Shown here piece by piece: positions 35,322 to 44,017 of a stretch of 64,000 bases of DNA (positions are counted from its first letter, which is position 1; each line of letters opens with the position of its first letter). Source of the stretch: Psychrobacillus sp. OK032 (lineage in GTDB: Bacteria > Bacillota > Bacilli > Bacillales_A > Planococcaceae). The position numbers and the translations under genes are program-made. The DNA lies in the NCBI RefSeq assembly GCF_900111345.1, contig NZ_FOGY01000009.1, positions 178,753 through 242,752 of the forward strand, read 5' to 3'. A model generated the notes under the pieces. That model saw only the letters and a program-made list of their open reading frames with translations. It searched no databases and was not told the origin of the DNA.

Positions 35322-35906
35322 ATGAAAAAAACTATTTATATCGTGTTAAGTAATACTGGAACTCTATTTTCGAAAGCGATAGGTATGTATACGAGAAAAG
35401 ACATGAATCATGCATCCATCGCTTTCGATGAAGAACTATATGAAATGTATAGTTTTGGCAGGAAAAATAAACATAATCCATTTAACGGGGGATTCATAAA
35501 GGAAGAACCGACAGAAGCCCTTTTCAAGAGTGCAACATGTGCAATTTATAAATGTGAAGTAACCTGTAAAGAATACAATCGAATGCGAAGTAAGATTCGT
35601 CATATGGAACAGTGTAAAGAATTATATAAATATAATTTAATCGGATTATTTGCAGTAGTTATGAATATTAAAATTGAAAGAGAGTATGCTTTTTTCTGTT
35701 CGCAATTTGTTGCAACGTTGATGAATGAATGCAAATCCACTCAGTTACCAATTGCACCCTACTTAGTACAGCCACATCATTTCGAGCAACATTCTTCGTT
35801 ACAACTTTTATATCAGGGAAGCTTACAAACATATGTATTTAATAAACGCGGAGTAGAAGAGAGAGTCCAAAAGAGTACTTGGAAGCGATTCGCATTTCCA
35901 ATATAG
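35322..35906 (+). CDS. Permuted NlpC/P60 (YiiX-like) papain-fold protein
   Basis: 194 residues from ATG 35322, preceded by GAGGTGAAGAG; an ATG at 35295 lacks a site. Motifs fit the circularly permuted NlpC/P60 layout, with the His first (His30 in MNHASIAFDEELYEMYSFGR) and the Cys late (Cys126 in YAFFCSQFVATL). A hydrophobic stretch LIGLFAVVMNI lies before the Cys. No signal peptide is visible, so it may act inside the cell. Members act as amidases or thioesterases on peptide or lipid substrates; the substrate here is unknown. Confidence 0.7.
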   Translation: MKKTIYIVLSNTGTLFSKAIGMYTRKDMNHASIAFDEELYEMYSFGRKNKHNPFNGGFIKEEPTEALFKSATCAIYKCEVTCKEYNRMRSKIRHMEQCKELYKYNLIGLFAVVMNIKIEREYAFFCSQFVATLMNECKSTQLPIAPYLVQPHHFEQHSSLQLLYQGSLQTYVFNKRGVEERVQKSTWKRFAFPI

Positions 35907-36018
35907 TAAGTACCTTATAGTTACTACAAGGTACTATTAATAATTCCTTGCTTATGTCATATTTATAATTGAAGTATTATATTGAATTATATAAAAAGTG
36001 ATATCAGGGGGTTAAACA

Positions 36019-37083
36019 ATGGAAAAGCTAGTGAAACTAAGAAAATCGTTTGATGAATTAGGTATTGATGGTGTTTTAGTGACGGATGGTATTAATAGAA
36101 GATACTTAACAGACTTTACTGGTAGTGCTGGAACGGTGCTTATTTCAAAAACAGAAGCGTACCTTTTAGTAGATTTTCGTTATACTAGTCAAGCAAACGC
36201 GCAGACAAAGGACTTTACTGTGAAAGAAATAGATAGAGCAGTAATCTATGAGGAAATTTCTAATCTTGCGGAAAGTTTAGGGATTAATAAGCTAGGTTTC
36301 GAGCAACAACATGTAACTTATCAATATTATTCCGAGTTCAGTAAATATGCAAAATCGGATTTAGTACCGCTTTCTGGAGCAGTTGAAAAATTACGTATGT
36401 TTAAAAATGAAGCCGAAATAACAATTCTTAAGCGAGCTGCTGAAATTTCAGATGCTGCATTTACACATATTTTAACTGTTATTCGTCCTGGAATTACCGA
36501 AATAGAAATAGCAAATGAACTAGAATTTCACATGAGAAAATTAGGGGCTACTTCATCTTCCTTCGATATGATTGTTGCTTCAGGTATCCGTTCTGCATTA
36601 CCGCACGGAGTGGCAAGTGAGAAGATAGTAGAACAAGGAGATATGATTACGCTTGATTTTGGAGCGTATTATAATGGCTATTGCTCCGATATGACAAGAA
36701 CGATTGCCGTTGGTGAACCGGACCCTAAGTTGAAAGAAATATATGCGATTGTATCTGGAGCCCTCGAACATGCACTAGGTGGGATAAAGGCAGGAATGAC
36801 AGGGAAAGAAGCAGATGCATTAACTCGCGATTTTATTAGTGAAAAAGGATATGGCGAGTATTATGGACATGGCATGGGCCATGGTATTGGCTTGTATATC
36901 CATGAAGATATTTTTATGAATCCAAAATGTGAGCAGCTTATTGAAGAGGGAATGGTGTTAACTGTAGAGCCGGGTATTTACATTCCTAATTTTGGTGGGG
37001 TTCGAATTGAGGATGATATTATCTTGAAGAAAGACGGTATAGAGATTATTACGAAATCCAATAAAGAATTAATTATATTGTAA
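36019..37083 (+). CDS. M24 family Xaa-Pro peptidase
   Basis: 354 residues, the length of Xaa-Pro dipeptidases such as B. subtilis YqhT. N-terminal creatinase-like domain (about 1-125), C-terminal pita-bread domain. Metal ligands are visible: two Asp in LDFGAYYNGYCSDMTRT, His in YYGHGMGHGIGLYIHE, Glu in TVEPGIYIP and GGVRIEDD. It removes N-terminal residues before proline in the cytosol. GGGGGTTAAAC precedes the ATG. Monocistronic. Confidence 0.92.
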   Translation: MEKLVKLRKSFDELGIDGVLVTDGINRRYLTDFTGSAGTVLISKTEAYLLVDFRYTSQANAQTKDFTVKEIDRAVIYEEISNLAESLGINKLGFEQQHVTYQYYSEFSKYAKSDLVPLSGAVEKLRMFKNEAEITILKRAAEISDAAFTHILTVIRPGITEIEIANELEFHMRKLGATSSSFDMIVASGIRSALPHGVASEKIVEQGDMITLDFGAYYNGYCSDMTRTIAVGEPDPKLKEIYAIVSGALEHALGGIKAGMTGKEADALTRDFISEKGYGEYYGHGMGHGIGLYIHEDIFMNPKCEQLIEEGMVLTVEPGIYIPNFGGVRIEDDIILKKDGIEIITKSNKELIIL

Positions 37084-37089
37084 AGATGT

Positions 37090-37150
37090 AAGCTTCTCGC
37101 TGTTCCAGTATTGTTGTAAAAACATACTGGAAGTAACGGGAAGCTTTTAT
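37090..37150 (+). terminator. Long terminator-like hairpin after the M24 gene
   Basis: AAGCTTCTCG..TTCCAGTAT folds with ATACTGGAA..CGGGAAGCTT, then TTTTATT. Confidence 0.7.
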
Positions 37151-37154
37151 TATC

Positions 37155-37245
37155 GAAATTATAAAATCGACGACGGTAGATGGATAACTTCCTACAAGTG
37201 GTGAATCTCCGTCTAGACTCCAGTCTTTTTGTTCTTTTGCGCGCA
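37155..37245. repeat. Dispersed repeat family A, copy 3
   Basis: GGATAACTTCCTACAAGTGG, TGAATCTCCGTCTAGACTCC, then CTTTTTGTTCTTTTGCGCGC. Confidence 0.75.
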
Positions 37246-37325
37246 ACATTTCAACTAAAACATTATGGTCCACTTGCACAATATAGAGATACTACGTCTT
37301 AGCAAGTTTATTAAAGTGTCCGCAA

Positions 37326-37455
37326 TGATTTTCGCTACAGGGCGGACGCTTTCCGTGGGGTGAGCGATGAACCTTCACCGACGCTACGCGTGCGCTGTGA
37401 AGTTTCATCTGTCTCACTTCATCCCACTGGAGTCGCCGCCCTTCCGCGAAAATCA
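37326..37455. repeat. Dispersed repeat family B, copy 1, with 10-bp inverted ends
   Basis: Bounded by TGATTTTCGC (37326) and GCGAAAATCA (37446-37455), a perfect terminal inverted repeat. Inside are GGGCGGACGCTTTCCGTGGG and TGGAGTCGCCGCCCTTCCGC. Confidence 0.8.
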
Positions 37456-37628
37456 GTGGGGACCACCTGATAATTTAGCGCCTGCATTTATCAGAGATTT
37501 ATATTATTCATTGCCGTCTCACTTCTAGTAAACTTGTTAGATGATGAAATTGGTTGCTTTCATTTGTTGCCCTACGCATTTTTGGGATGTTTTAGCGAGT
37601 TGATATTGATATTTAAGCAATTTCGGTG

Positions 37629-37758
37629 GATTGTAGCGGAAGGGCGGCGACTCCTGCCGGATGATTGAGACAGATAAGACATCGCAGGCGAACGCGTTAG
37701 CGTCGGCGATTGCTTATCGCTCACCCGGCGGAAAGCGTCCGCCCTGGAGCGGAAATCC
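37629..37758. repeat. Dispersed repeat family B, copy 2, opposite orientation
   Basis: GTAGCGGAAGGGCGGCGACTCC at the left and GGCGGAAAGCGTCCGCCC at the right are the reverse complement of the arrangement in copy 1. The 170 bases between copies 1 and 2 include TAAACTTGTTA and ATTGGTTGCTTTCA, shared with 52688-52720. The remaining bases up to the catalase gene at 37957 hold only its promoter region and ribosome site. Confidence 0.75.
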
Positions 37759-37956
37759 TATGTGGAAACTTCTTACGACGCTTTATTCATATTTTATGAA
37801 GTAGTGTTTCAATAAGCTCCTTAAAAATAATAGAGTGGACTAAAAGTTGCATTTAAAGAGCATCTGAACTTCATTTATTTTTTTGTTTATTTAATATAGT
37901 AACTGGACAGAATGTAGTGGGTATTAAAATCTATAGGACGTTTAGGAGGACAAATA

Positions 37957-39552
37957 ATGGCTAAAGAACAACCTGATTATGAAACAAATATAGAAGATGA
38001 AGACACGTTAACCAATAGACAAGGACATCCTATAACGAACAATCAAAACATAAGAACAGTAGGAAACCGAGGTCCTGCCACGCTCGAAAACTATGATTTT
38101 ATAGAAAAAATAAGTCATTTTGACAGGGAGCGAGTTCCTGAACGAGTTGTGCATGCTCGTGGTGCTGGAGCACATGGGTATTTCGAAGCGTATGGAGCAG
38201 CTGGTGATGAAGAGATTTCGAAATATACCCGTGCTAAATTGTTTCAAGAAAAAGGGAAGCGCACTCCTGTTTTTGTTCGATTTTCTTCTGTTATTCACGG
38301 CGGTCATTCTCCAGAAACATTGCGCGATCCAAGGGGATTTGCAGTAAAGTTTTATACGGAAGATGGGAACTGGGATTTGGTTGGGAACAATTTAAAGATT
38401 TTCTTTATTCGAGACGCGATAAAGTTCCCGGATATGATACATGCTTTTAAACCAGATCCTGTTACAAATATTCAAGATTCAGAGCGATTTTTTGACTTTT
38501 GTGCGAGTTCACCAGAAACATTTCATATGGTTACATTCGTCTATTCACCATGGGGTATTCCAGCAAACTACCGAATGATGCAAGGTTCCGGAGTAAACAC
38601 GTACAAGTGGGTGAATAAAGAAGGCGAAGCGGTACTAGTGAAATATCATTGGGAACCGATACAAGGTATTCGAAATTTAACGCAATCGGAAGCAGAGGAA
38701 ATACAAGCAAAAAATTTTAACCATGCAACGCAAGATTTATATGATGCGATTGAAAAAGGAGACTTTCCTGAATGGGAACTACTCGTTCAAATAATGAGTG
38801 ATGATGAACATCCCGAACTAGACTTCGATCCGTTAGATGACACGAAGCTATGGCCGGAAGATAAGTTCCCATGGATGGCCGTTGGAAAAATGGTGTTAGA
38901 TCGAAATCCAGATGATTATTTTATGGAAGTAGAGCAAGCCGCATTTGGGACAGGGGTACTTGTGGACGGACTAGACTTCTCGGATGATAAAATGTTGCAA
39001 GGGCGCACTTTTTCTTATTCAGATACCCAGCGACACCGAGTAGGGGCGAATTATTTACAACTCCCAATTAATGCACCGAAAAAACGGGTTGCGACCAATC
39101 AAAGTGGCGGTCAAATGCAATATAAGCTGGACCGAGCACCTTTCCAAAATCCACATATTAACTATGAGCCTTCTATATTAGACGGACTACAGGAAGCAAA
39201 GCAACTAGGGAAAGAATACACACCGATGATAAAAGGAAATTTAGTACGACAATCAATCGATAGACAAAGTAATACAAAACAAGCCGGAGAAACGTATCGT
39301 AATTTTGAACAATGGGAAAAAACCGAACTGATTGCCAATCTTGTCAATGACCTTTCTAGCTGTGATAGTAGAATTCAAGAAAAAATGATTGCACTAGCAG
39401 AAGAGGCGGATGAAGAATACGGACGTCATTTAAGAGAAGGCATAGCACATGCCAAATCAGGTGGATCTAGCCAAAAGCCACTAGGAAATCGTGACGGCGA
39501 TCAGGCACCAAAAGATGCAATTGAAAAAAGTAATGAAGCAGAACCATATTAA
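37957..39552 (+). CDS. katA: Monofunctional heme catalase
   Basis: 531 residues. Typical features: [26 protein letters not shown] (catalytic His), [21 protein letters not shown] (catalytic Asn region), and [21 protein letters not shown] with the heme-ligand Tyr near residue 355. The C-terminal 40 residues are a hydrophilic extension. It degrades hydrogen peroxide in the cytosol. Preceded by TTTAGGAGG. A PerR-type operator was looked for in the upstream 150 bases and not found. It is followed by an RclA/MerA-like reductase in the same direction, after a terminator. Confidence 0.95.
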   Translation: MAKEQPDYETNIEDEDTLTNRQGHPITNNQNIRTVGNRGPATLENYDFIEKISHFDRERVPERVVHARGAGAHGYFEAYGAAGDEEISKYTRAKLFQEKGKRTPVFVRFSSVIHGGHSPETLRDPRGFAVKFYTEDGNWDLVGNNLKIFFIRDAIKFPDMIHAFKPDPVTNIQDSERFFDFCASSPETFHMVTFVYSPWGIPANYRMMQGSGVNTYKWVNKEGEAVLVKYHWEPIQGIRNLTQSEAEEIQAKNFNHATQDLYDAIEKGDFPEWELLVQIMSDDEHPELDFDPLDDTKLWPEDKFPWMAVGKMVLDRNPDDYFMEVEQAAFGTGVLVDGLDFSDDKMLQGRTFSYSDTQRHRVGANYLQLPINAPKKRVATNQSGGQMQYKLDRAPFQNPHINYEPSILDGLQEAKQLGKEYTPMIKGNLVRQSIDRQSNTKQAGETYRNFEQWEKTELIANLVNDLSSCDSRIQEKMIALAEEADEEYGRHLREGIAHAKSGGSSQKPLGNRDGDQAPKDAIEKSNEAEPY

Positions 39553-39560
39553 TAACTTAG

Positions 39561-39595
39561 CCTCACTTTCTAAGCTTTTGGGAAGTGGGGTTTTA
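39561..39595 (+). terminator. Terminator after catalase gene
   Basis: CCTCACTT / AAGTGGGG hairpin and TTTT. Confidence 0.65.
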
Positions 39596-39645
39596 TGTTT
39601 ACTTTCCTACTATAAGAGGGGATAGAGTATAAGGGAGGTTTTAAG

Positions 39646-41007
39646 ATGAAAAAATATGATGCAGTAATTATTGGATTTGGAAAAGGTGGAAAAACACTTG
39701 CATCCGAGTTCGCAAATAAAGGAAAAACGGTTGCAGTAATTGAAAAGTCTCCTAATATGTATGGAGGAACATGTATTAATATTGCATGTATTCCAACAAA
39801 ATCACTTGTTCATTCAGCCGAAAAAAGAAAGTATTTGAACACTTCAAAAGAGGAATTTTATACAAAAGCTATTCATCAAAAAGATGAGTTAACTGATTTT
39901 TTACGTAATAAAAACTTTCATATGCTAGATGATCAAGAAAACATCACAGTGATTACTGGAGAGGCAAGTTTTCTAACAGATAGTAAAATACAAGTGAAAA
40001 CAGCGAAAGATCAGTTTGAAGTAACAGCGGATCATTTTTTTATTAATACAGGAGCCACTCCAATTATTCCTTCTATTGAAGGTCTAGAAGACGCTAAATT
40101 CGTGTATGATTCAACGACATTGCAAGAACGAAAAGAGCTTCCAGAAAAAATTATTATTATCGGTGGAGGTTATATTGGACTTGAATTTGCTTCGATGTAT
40201 GCAAATTTTGGTTCAGAAGTTACTGTAATTGATGGAACCGAACAATTTCTGCCGAACGAAGACCGCGATATTGCAGACGAAGTAAAAAAAGTACTGGAGT
40301 CGAAGAAGATAACAATCGAATTGAATAGCAGGGTAGAATCAGTAAAAAATCAAGACCACGGGGTAGTAGTCAATTATCAAAAAAATAATAGTATCGAAGA
40401 AGTACGGGGAAATGCTATCTTGCTTGCAACAGGGCGAAAGCCAAATACAAAAGGCTTAGCTCTGGAAAATACCTCTGTAGAAGTAAATGATAGGGGAGCG
40501 GTAGTAGTGGATGACTTTTTAAAAACTACTGCCAACAATATTTGGGCTTTAGGTGATGTAAACGGAGGTCCTCAGTTTACATATATTTCGTTGGATGATT
40601 TCCGAATTGTAAAAGACCAACTTTTTGGGGATGGCTCGTATTCCAAAAAAGAGCGTACGAACGTTCCATATTCAGTGTTCATTGCCCCTGTATTATCCCA
40701 CGTTGGATTAAATGAGAAAATGGCAAAGGAAAAAGGGTTGGAATATAAAGTAGTTTCGATGCCAGCAGCTGGAATTCCAAGAGCACGCATAGTGGAACAA
40801 ACAGATGGGGTATTAAAAGCACTTATTGACCCAAAAACAAAAGAAATATTAGGGTGCACGCTATTTTGTGTGGATTCCAGTGAGATGATTAATGTTGTAC
40901 GAGTGGCAATGGAAGCAAAATTGCCATATACATTTTTGCGGGATACTATATTCACTCACCCGACAATGAGTGAATCACTTAATGATTTATTTTCTAAGGT
41001 GGATTAA
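39646..41007 (+). CDS. Flavin disulfide reductase of the RclA/MerA-like group
   Basis: 453 residues. FAD motif IGFGKGGKTLA at 9-19; redox-active pair Cys43 and Cys48 in GGTCINIACIPTKS; NAD(P)H motif GGGYIGLEFASMYANFG near 175-190; second FAD motif NIWALGDVNGGPQFTYISLDDFRI; C-terminal dimer domain ending in YTFLRDTIFTHPTMSESLNDLF with the active-site His. It lacks the heavy-metal-binding N-terminal domain and extra C-terminal Cys of MerA. RclA-group members reduce hypothiocyanous acid or copper. Its place beside catalase fits oxidant defence, which is inference. Confidence 0.88.
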   Translation: MKKYDAVIIGFGKGGKTLASEFANKGKTVAVIEKSPNMYGGTCINIACIPTKSLVHSAEKRKYLNTSKEEFYTKAIHQKDELTDFLRNKNFHMLDDQENITVITGEASFLTDSKIQVKTAKDQFEVTADHFFINTGATPIIPSIEGLEDAKFVYDSTTLQERKELPEKIIIIGGGYIGLEFASMYANFGSEVTVIDGTEQFLPNEDRDIADEVKKVLESKKITIELNSRVESVKNQDHGVVVNYQKNNSIEEVRGNAILLATGRKPNTKGLALENTSVEVNDRGAVVVDDFLKTTANNIWALGDVNGGPQFTYISLDDFRIVKDQLFGDGSYSKKERTNVPYSVFIAPVLSHVGLNEKMAKEKGLEYKVVSMPAAGIPRARIVEQTDGVLKALIDPKTKEILGCTLFCVDSSEMINVVRVAMEAKLPYTFLRDTIFTHPTMSESLNDLFSKVD

Positions 41008-41066
41008 CTACTTTGTATTGACTCCCTAACACACTCCTTTCCAATAAATCATACAAGAAGGAGTGT

Positions 41067-41237
41067 ATTCACCAACATCCTGTTGGCCTAAGCCTCCGGC
41101 AGATGTCACAGATTTTGAAGGGAGTAGAGGAAGGCAGTCTAAGTACGCGACATCCTTGTCGCAACGACTGCAAGACCTACATCCTGTAGGCCTCAGGCGC
41201 AATTCAAAATCTGGATGCCGCCGAGGCGTAATTGATA
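41067..41237. repeat. Dispersed repeat family C, copy 2
   Basis: Mini-hairpins CCAACATCCTGTTGG (41072-41086), GCGACATCCTTGTCGC (41147-41162) and CCTACATCCTGTAGG (41176-41190), plus CCTCCGGCAGATGTCACA, AGGAAGGCAGTCTAAG and TCAGGCGCAATTCAAAATC. It is the least interrupted copy. Confidence 0.8.
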
Positions 41238-41339
41238 ATGGGTTTACTCGCTTTTGGAGCTATTTCAATTGCACTATTATTTTGTGTGTTTGTATTGGCA
41301 ATTGCCATTTTTGTATTGTTAAGGCTAACTAAGAAATAA
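41238..41339 (+). CDS. Possible 33-residue single-pass membrane peptide
   Basis: ATG 41238 gives MGLLAFGAISIALLFCVFVL then AIAIFVLLRLTKK and stop: one membrane helix with a basic end. A strong terminator follows two bases later. The only ribosome-site-like bases (GAGGCG) come from the end of repeat family C. Small hydrophobic peptides of this kind are common in Bacillales, but no specific family was recognised. Confidence 0.45.
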   Translation: MGLLAFGAISIALLFCVFVLAIAIFVLLRLTKK

Positions 41340-41340
41340 A

Positions 41341-41384
41341 GAAAGAGAGAGGTATCATTAATAATGATAACCTCTCTCTTTTTC
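41341..41384. terminator. Terminator between the small peptide and phaP
   Basis: AAAGAGAGAGGTTATCATT-type hairpin: AAAGAGAGAGG with CCTCTCTCTTT and an inner ATCATT/AATGAT pairing; T-run on the right. Confidence 0.85.
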
Positions 41385-41410
41385 GTTTATAGTAATCTAA
41401 AGGCAAAGGA

Positions 41411-41908
41411 TTATACTCCTACAGATACCAATAAATCTTTATGCGCACCTTTTAGTAATTCAGTCAATTCTTCGATTTTGTTCAATGTTTCTTCACGTTC
41501 TAGTTTTTGTTGTTCAATAGCAGCTTTGACAGTTGTCTCTAAGTGGTTTTGTGATTGAACGAAGAGATCCAGAACCGCATAGCTTGGTTTCCATGATAAA
41601 GCTTGTGCTTTGTCGTTAATCTCTTGAACATTGTTTAGCCATGTTGAAACTTGTTCTAATTGTGCGTTTCCGCTGATTCCCTTTACGCTCGTTTGAACTT
41701 TATTTTGCCAATCTTGCGCTACTTTTTTTGTCTCTTCTTCCATAGCAGTCAACGTAGCTACTGTGGAATCTAGAAGCTCTTTTTGGTACGTAAATGCTTG
41801 AAACGTTTTTTTCTGAACATCATCTTGCAAGCTTTGTAATGTTTTAAAACCATTTAACCATCCGTCCCATAATAAATCTACACCGTTTCCTAATTGTTCT
41901 TTAGCCAT
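41411..41908 (-). CDS. phaP: Polyhydroxyalkanoate granule phasin
   Basis: 165 residues, almost entirely helical, rich in Gln, Glu and Lys, no membrane helix. It fits the small Bacillus phasin that coats PHA granules. Identification rests mostly on position, downstream of phaQ and divergent from phaRBC, which is exactly the B. megaterium arrangement. GAGGAATTACGG precedes the ATG. Confidence 0.82.
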   Translation of the reverse strand: MAKEQLGNGVDLLWDGWLNGFKTLQSLQDDVQKKTFQAFTYQKELLDSTVATLTAMEEETKKVAQDWQNKVQTSVKGISGNAQLEQVSTWLNNVQEINDKAQALSWKPSYAVLDLFVQSQNHLETTVKAAIEQQKLEREETLNKIEELTELLKGAHKDLLVSVGV

Positions 41909-41982
41909 CCGTAATTCCTCCTTTGATATAGCAAAACATGTTTATTATTTATAATGAATGCTAATATTCGCATTACATCCAG

Positions 41983-42402
41983 TTAATAATCCTCGTCTTC
42001 CTTCTTATCGGACGAAGATTGGAGTGGGGTGAAAAAAGGGTTGTATATATTGAAAAATTGATTCAACATTTTTTGATACTGACTCAATGAACCAGCCCAT
42101 AAATCTAAATATTGTTTACCTGCTTCCGTAATCGAATAAATACGTTTAGCTGGACCACCTGATGTCGTATCCCATTCGGATGTTACTAATGCATCTTTTT
42201 CAAGTTGTCGAAGGAGACGGTAAAAGTTCCCTTGGTCAACGGATTCCATACCAAATTGTGAAATTTTCTCCATTAATTCATAACCATGCGTATTCCAATC
42301 ACGTAAATGCAGCAACATGATCGGGATAAGGAAATTTTTAGGAGCACCAATATTGGTGGTCTTATTTTTTTTTATTTCTTCCTCTTTAGATTCCATTATC
42401 AA
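41983..42402 (-). CDS. phaQ: PadR-type regulator of the PHA genes
   Basis: 139 residues. PadR winged helix: IPIMLLHLRDWNTHGYELMEKISQFG, QGNFYRLLRQLEKDALVTSEWDTTSGGPAKRIYSIT. In B. megaterium PhaQ represses its own phaQP transcript and releases it when PHA granules form. A long inverted repeat 24-50 bases ahead of its start is a good candidate operator. Divergent from phaRBC. Confidence 0.9.
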   Translation of the reverse strand: MIMESKEEEIKKNKTTNIGAPKNFLIPIMLLHLRDWNTHGYELMEKISQFGMESVDQGNFYRLLRQLEKDALVTSEWDTTSGGPAKRIYSITEAGKQYLDLWAGSLSQYQKMLNQFFNIYNPFFTPLQSSSDKKEDEDY

Positions 42403-42424
42403 TCACCTACTTATTAAGTTGTTG

Positions 42425-42451
42425 CATATAAGTGTAATTTACACCTATATG
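42425..42451. promoter_or_regulatory. Candidate PhaQ operator
   Basis: A 27-base inverted repeat with arms CATATAAGTGTAA and TTACACCTATATG around a central T, with one mismatch. It lies just upstream of phaQ in the phaQ-phaR divergent region. Confidence 0.6.
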
Positions 42452-42621
42452 TTTAATAAGTCAAGGGATTAATTGTTGAAAAATTTTGACAAGATTTGTC
42501 GAAAAAAGAAGAATACATTAGAAATATATCGAATAGTCATAATCTTTACAATTTTGTTATACAACACCTTAGAAAATTGTGATAAAGTTATGTTGAATTT
42601 AAGAAAAGGAGATGATTTCCA

Positions 42622-43134
42622 TTGACCCAGACAACTTCATTCGATGCTTTTACGATGTGGAAAAATGTGTATGAGAAAACGGAAAGTACATGGCGAGATG
42701 CTATCCAAGATACGCTTGGAAAAGAATCTTTTGCAGAAAGTTTAGGGCAGATTCAGAGCCAATATTTACAATATCAAGGATTTTTGAATAAGATTACCGA
42801 ATCTTATTTAAAACAAGCTAATATGCCTTCTAGGGATGAAATTGCAAATATTGCATCCCTTGTTATAAACGTAGAGTCGAAAATGGATGATCTAGAAGAT
42901 CAAATGGATGTGAACAAGTTTGATACTTCGAAAGAAATAGAACAATTAAAAAAAGGACTAAATAATCTAGATAAGAAATTGGATAAAGTGATCGAGCTAC
43001 TAGCAAATTCACTAGTATCGCAAAATACCCCTAAAGTAACAGCTGGACCAATAATTACAGCAGCTACGAATTCTACAAATGCTGCTACAAATGCTGCTAC
43101 AAGTGCTACAAGTGCTGCAAATGCTAAGAAATAA
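42622..43134 (+). CDS. phaR: PHA synthase subunit PhaR (class IV)
   Basis: 170 residues from a TTG at 42622 with AAAGGAGATGAT ahead. N terminus FDAFTMWKNVYEKTESTWRDAIQDTLGKESFAE and SQYLQYQGFLNKITESYLKQANMPSRDEI match PhaR. Residues about 75-130 are a coiled coil. The last 25 residues are a low-complexity Ala/Thr/Asn tail (AATNSTNAATNAATSATSAA) made by short DNA repeats of GCTACAAAT. It pairs with PhaC to form the active class IV synthase. First gene of phaRBC. Confidence 0.92.
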   Translation: MTQTTSFDAFTMWKNVYEKTESTWRDAIQDTLGKESFAESLGQIQSQYLQYQGFLNKITESYLKQANMPSRDEIANIASLVINVESKMDDLEDQMDVNKFDTSKEIEQLKKGLNNLDKKLDKVIELLANSLVSQNTPKVTAGPIITAATNSTNAATNAATSATSAANAKK

Positions 43135-43192
43135 AGCGCTCTACTATCTAAATGATTTCTTAAATAAAACATATATTAGGAGTGTATATTAA

Positions 43193-43975
43193 ATGACAGA
43201 ATTGCAAACAACCGTATTGGAACAAACGAATCCACTAAAACCTCTTGCAGGGAAAGTAGCTGTTGTAACAGGAGCTTCAAGGGGAATTGGTGCTGAAATA
43301 GCTAAAGCGTTGGCAAAGAATGGTGCGCAAGTTGTAGGTAATTATCGTAGTAGCACTTTAGATATGGAAAATGTTATGCAGGAAATCGAGCAAGAAGGTG
43401 GCAGTGTGCTTGCTATTCAAGCTGATGTATCTGTAGAAGAGGATTCACAACAGCTTGTAGAGGAAGTGTTGAAACGTTTTGGAAAAATCGACATTCTAGT
43501 TAATAATGCTGGTGTGACGAAAGATCGTACTTTCCGAAAAATGACAAAACAAGAGTGGGATCAAGTGATCAATATTAACTTAAATAGTGTTTTCAATACA
43601 ACATCTGCTGTTATCAACCATATGTTAGAACAAAAGTCTGGTCGAATTATTAATATTAGTTCAATAATCGGTCAAGCTGGTGGTTTTGGACAAACGAATT
43701 ATGCTGCATCAAAAGCTGGACTATTAGGCTTTACAAAGTCGTTGGCTCTTGAGACTGCTAGAAACGGTATTACAGTAAATGCGATTTGCCCAGGATTCAT
43801 TGAAACAGAGATGGTTGCAGCAATGCCGGAAAATGTAAAAGACGCAATAGTTGCGAAAGTGCCTGTACAAAGATTAGGACGCACAAGTGAAATTGCAGAA
43901 GCTGTCTTATTTTTAGCACAAGCAAGTTATATTACGGGGCAAGAAATCAATGTAAATGGCGGTCTATACATGTAA
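43193..43975 (+). CDS. phaB: Acetoacetyl-CoA reductase
   Basis: 260 residues, classical SDR. Cofactor motif TGASRGIGAEIAKAL, NNAG motif, catalytic Ser in NISSIIG, Tyr and Lys in NYAASKAGLLG. Its place between phaR and phaC supports reduction of acetoacetyl-CoA to (R)-3-hydroxybutyryl-CoA, the PHB monomer, using NADPH. FabG-type activity cannot be excluded from sequence. AGGAGTG precedes the ATG. Confidence 0.93.
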   Translation: MTELQTTVLEQTNPLKPLAGKVAVVTGASRGIGAEIAKALAKNGAQVVGNYRSSTLDMENVMQEIEQEGGSVLAIQADVSVEEDSQQLVEEVLKRFGKIDILVNNAGVTKDRTFRKMTKQEWDQVININLNSVFNTTSAVINHMLEQKSGRIINISSIIGQAGGFGQTNYAASKAGLLGFTKSLALETARNGITVNAICPGFIETEMVAAMPENVKDAIVAKVPVQRLGRTSEIAEAVLFLAQASYITGQEINVNGGLYM

Positions 43976-44017
43976 TAAAAGTTTCCAAATTGAAAAAATA
44001 TTGGTAGGAGGGATTTT

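Noticed and set aside
37800..37956. PerR operator before katA
   Set aside because: No TTATAAT-N-ATTATAA-like palindrome could be found.
41063..41332. Rightward 89-residue frame over repeat family C
   Set aside because: Most of it is repeat hairpins; only the short membrane peptide at 41238 in another frame has some support.
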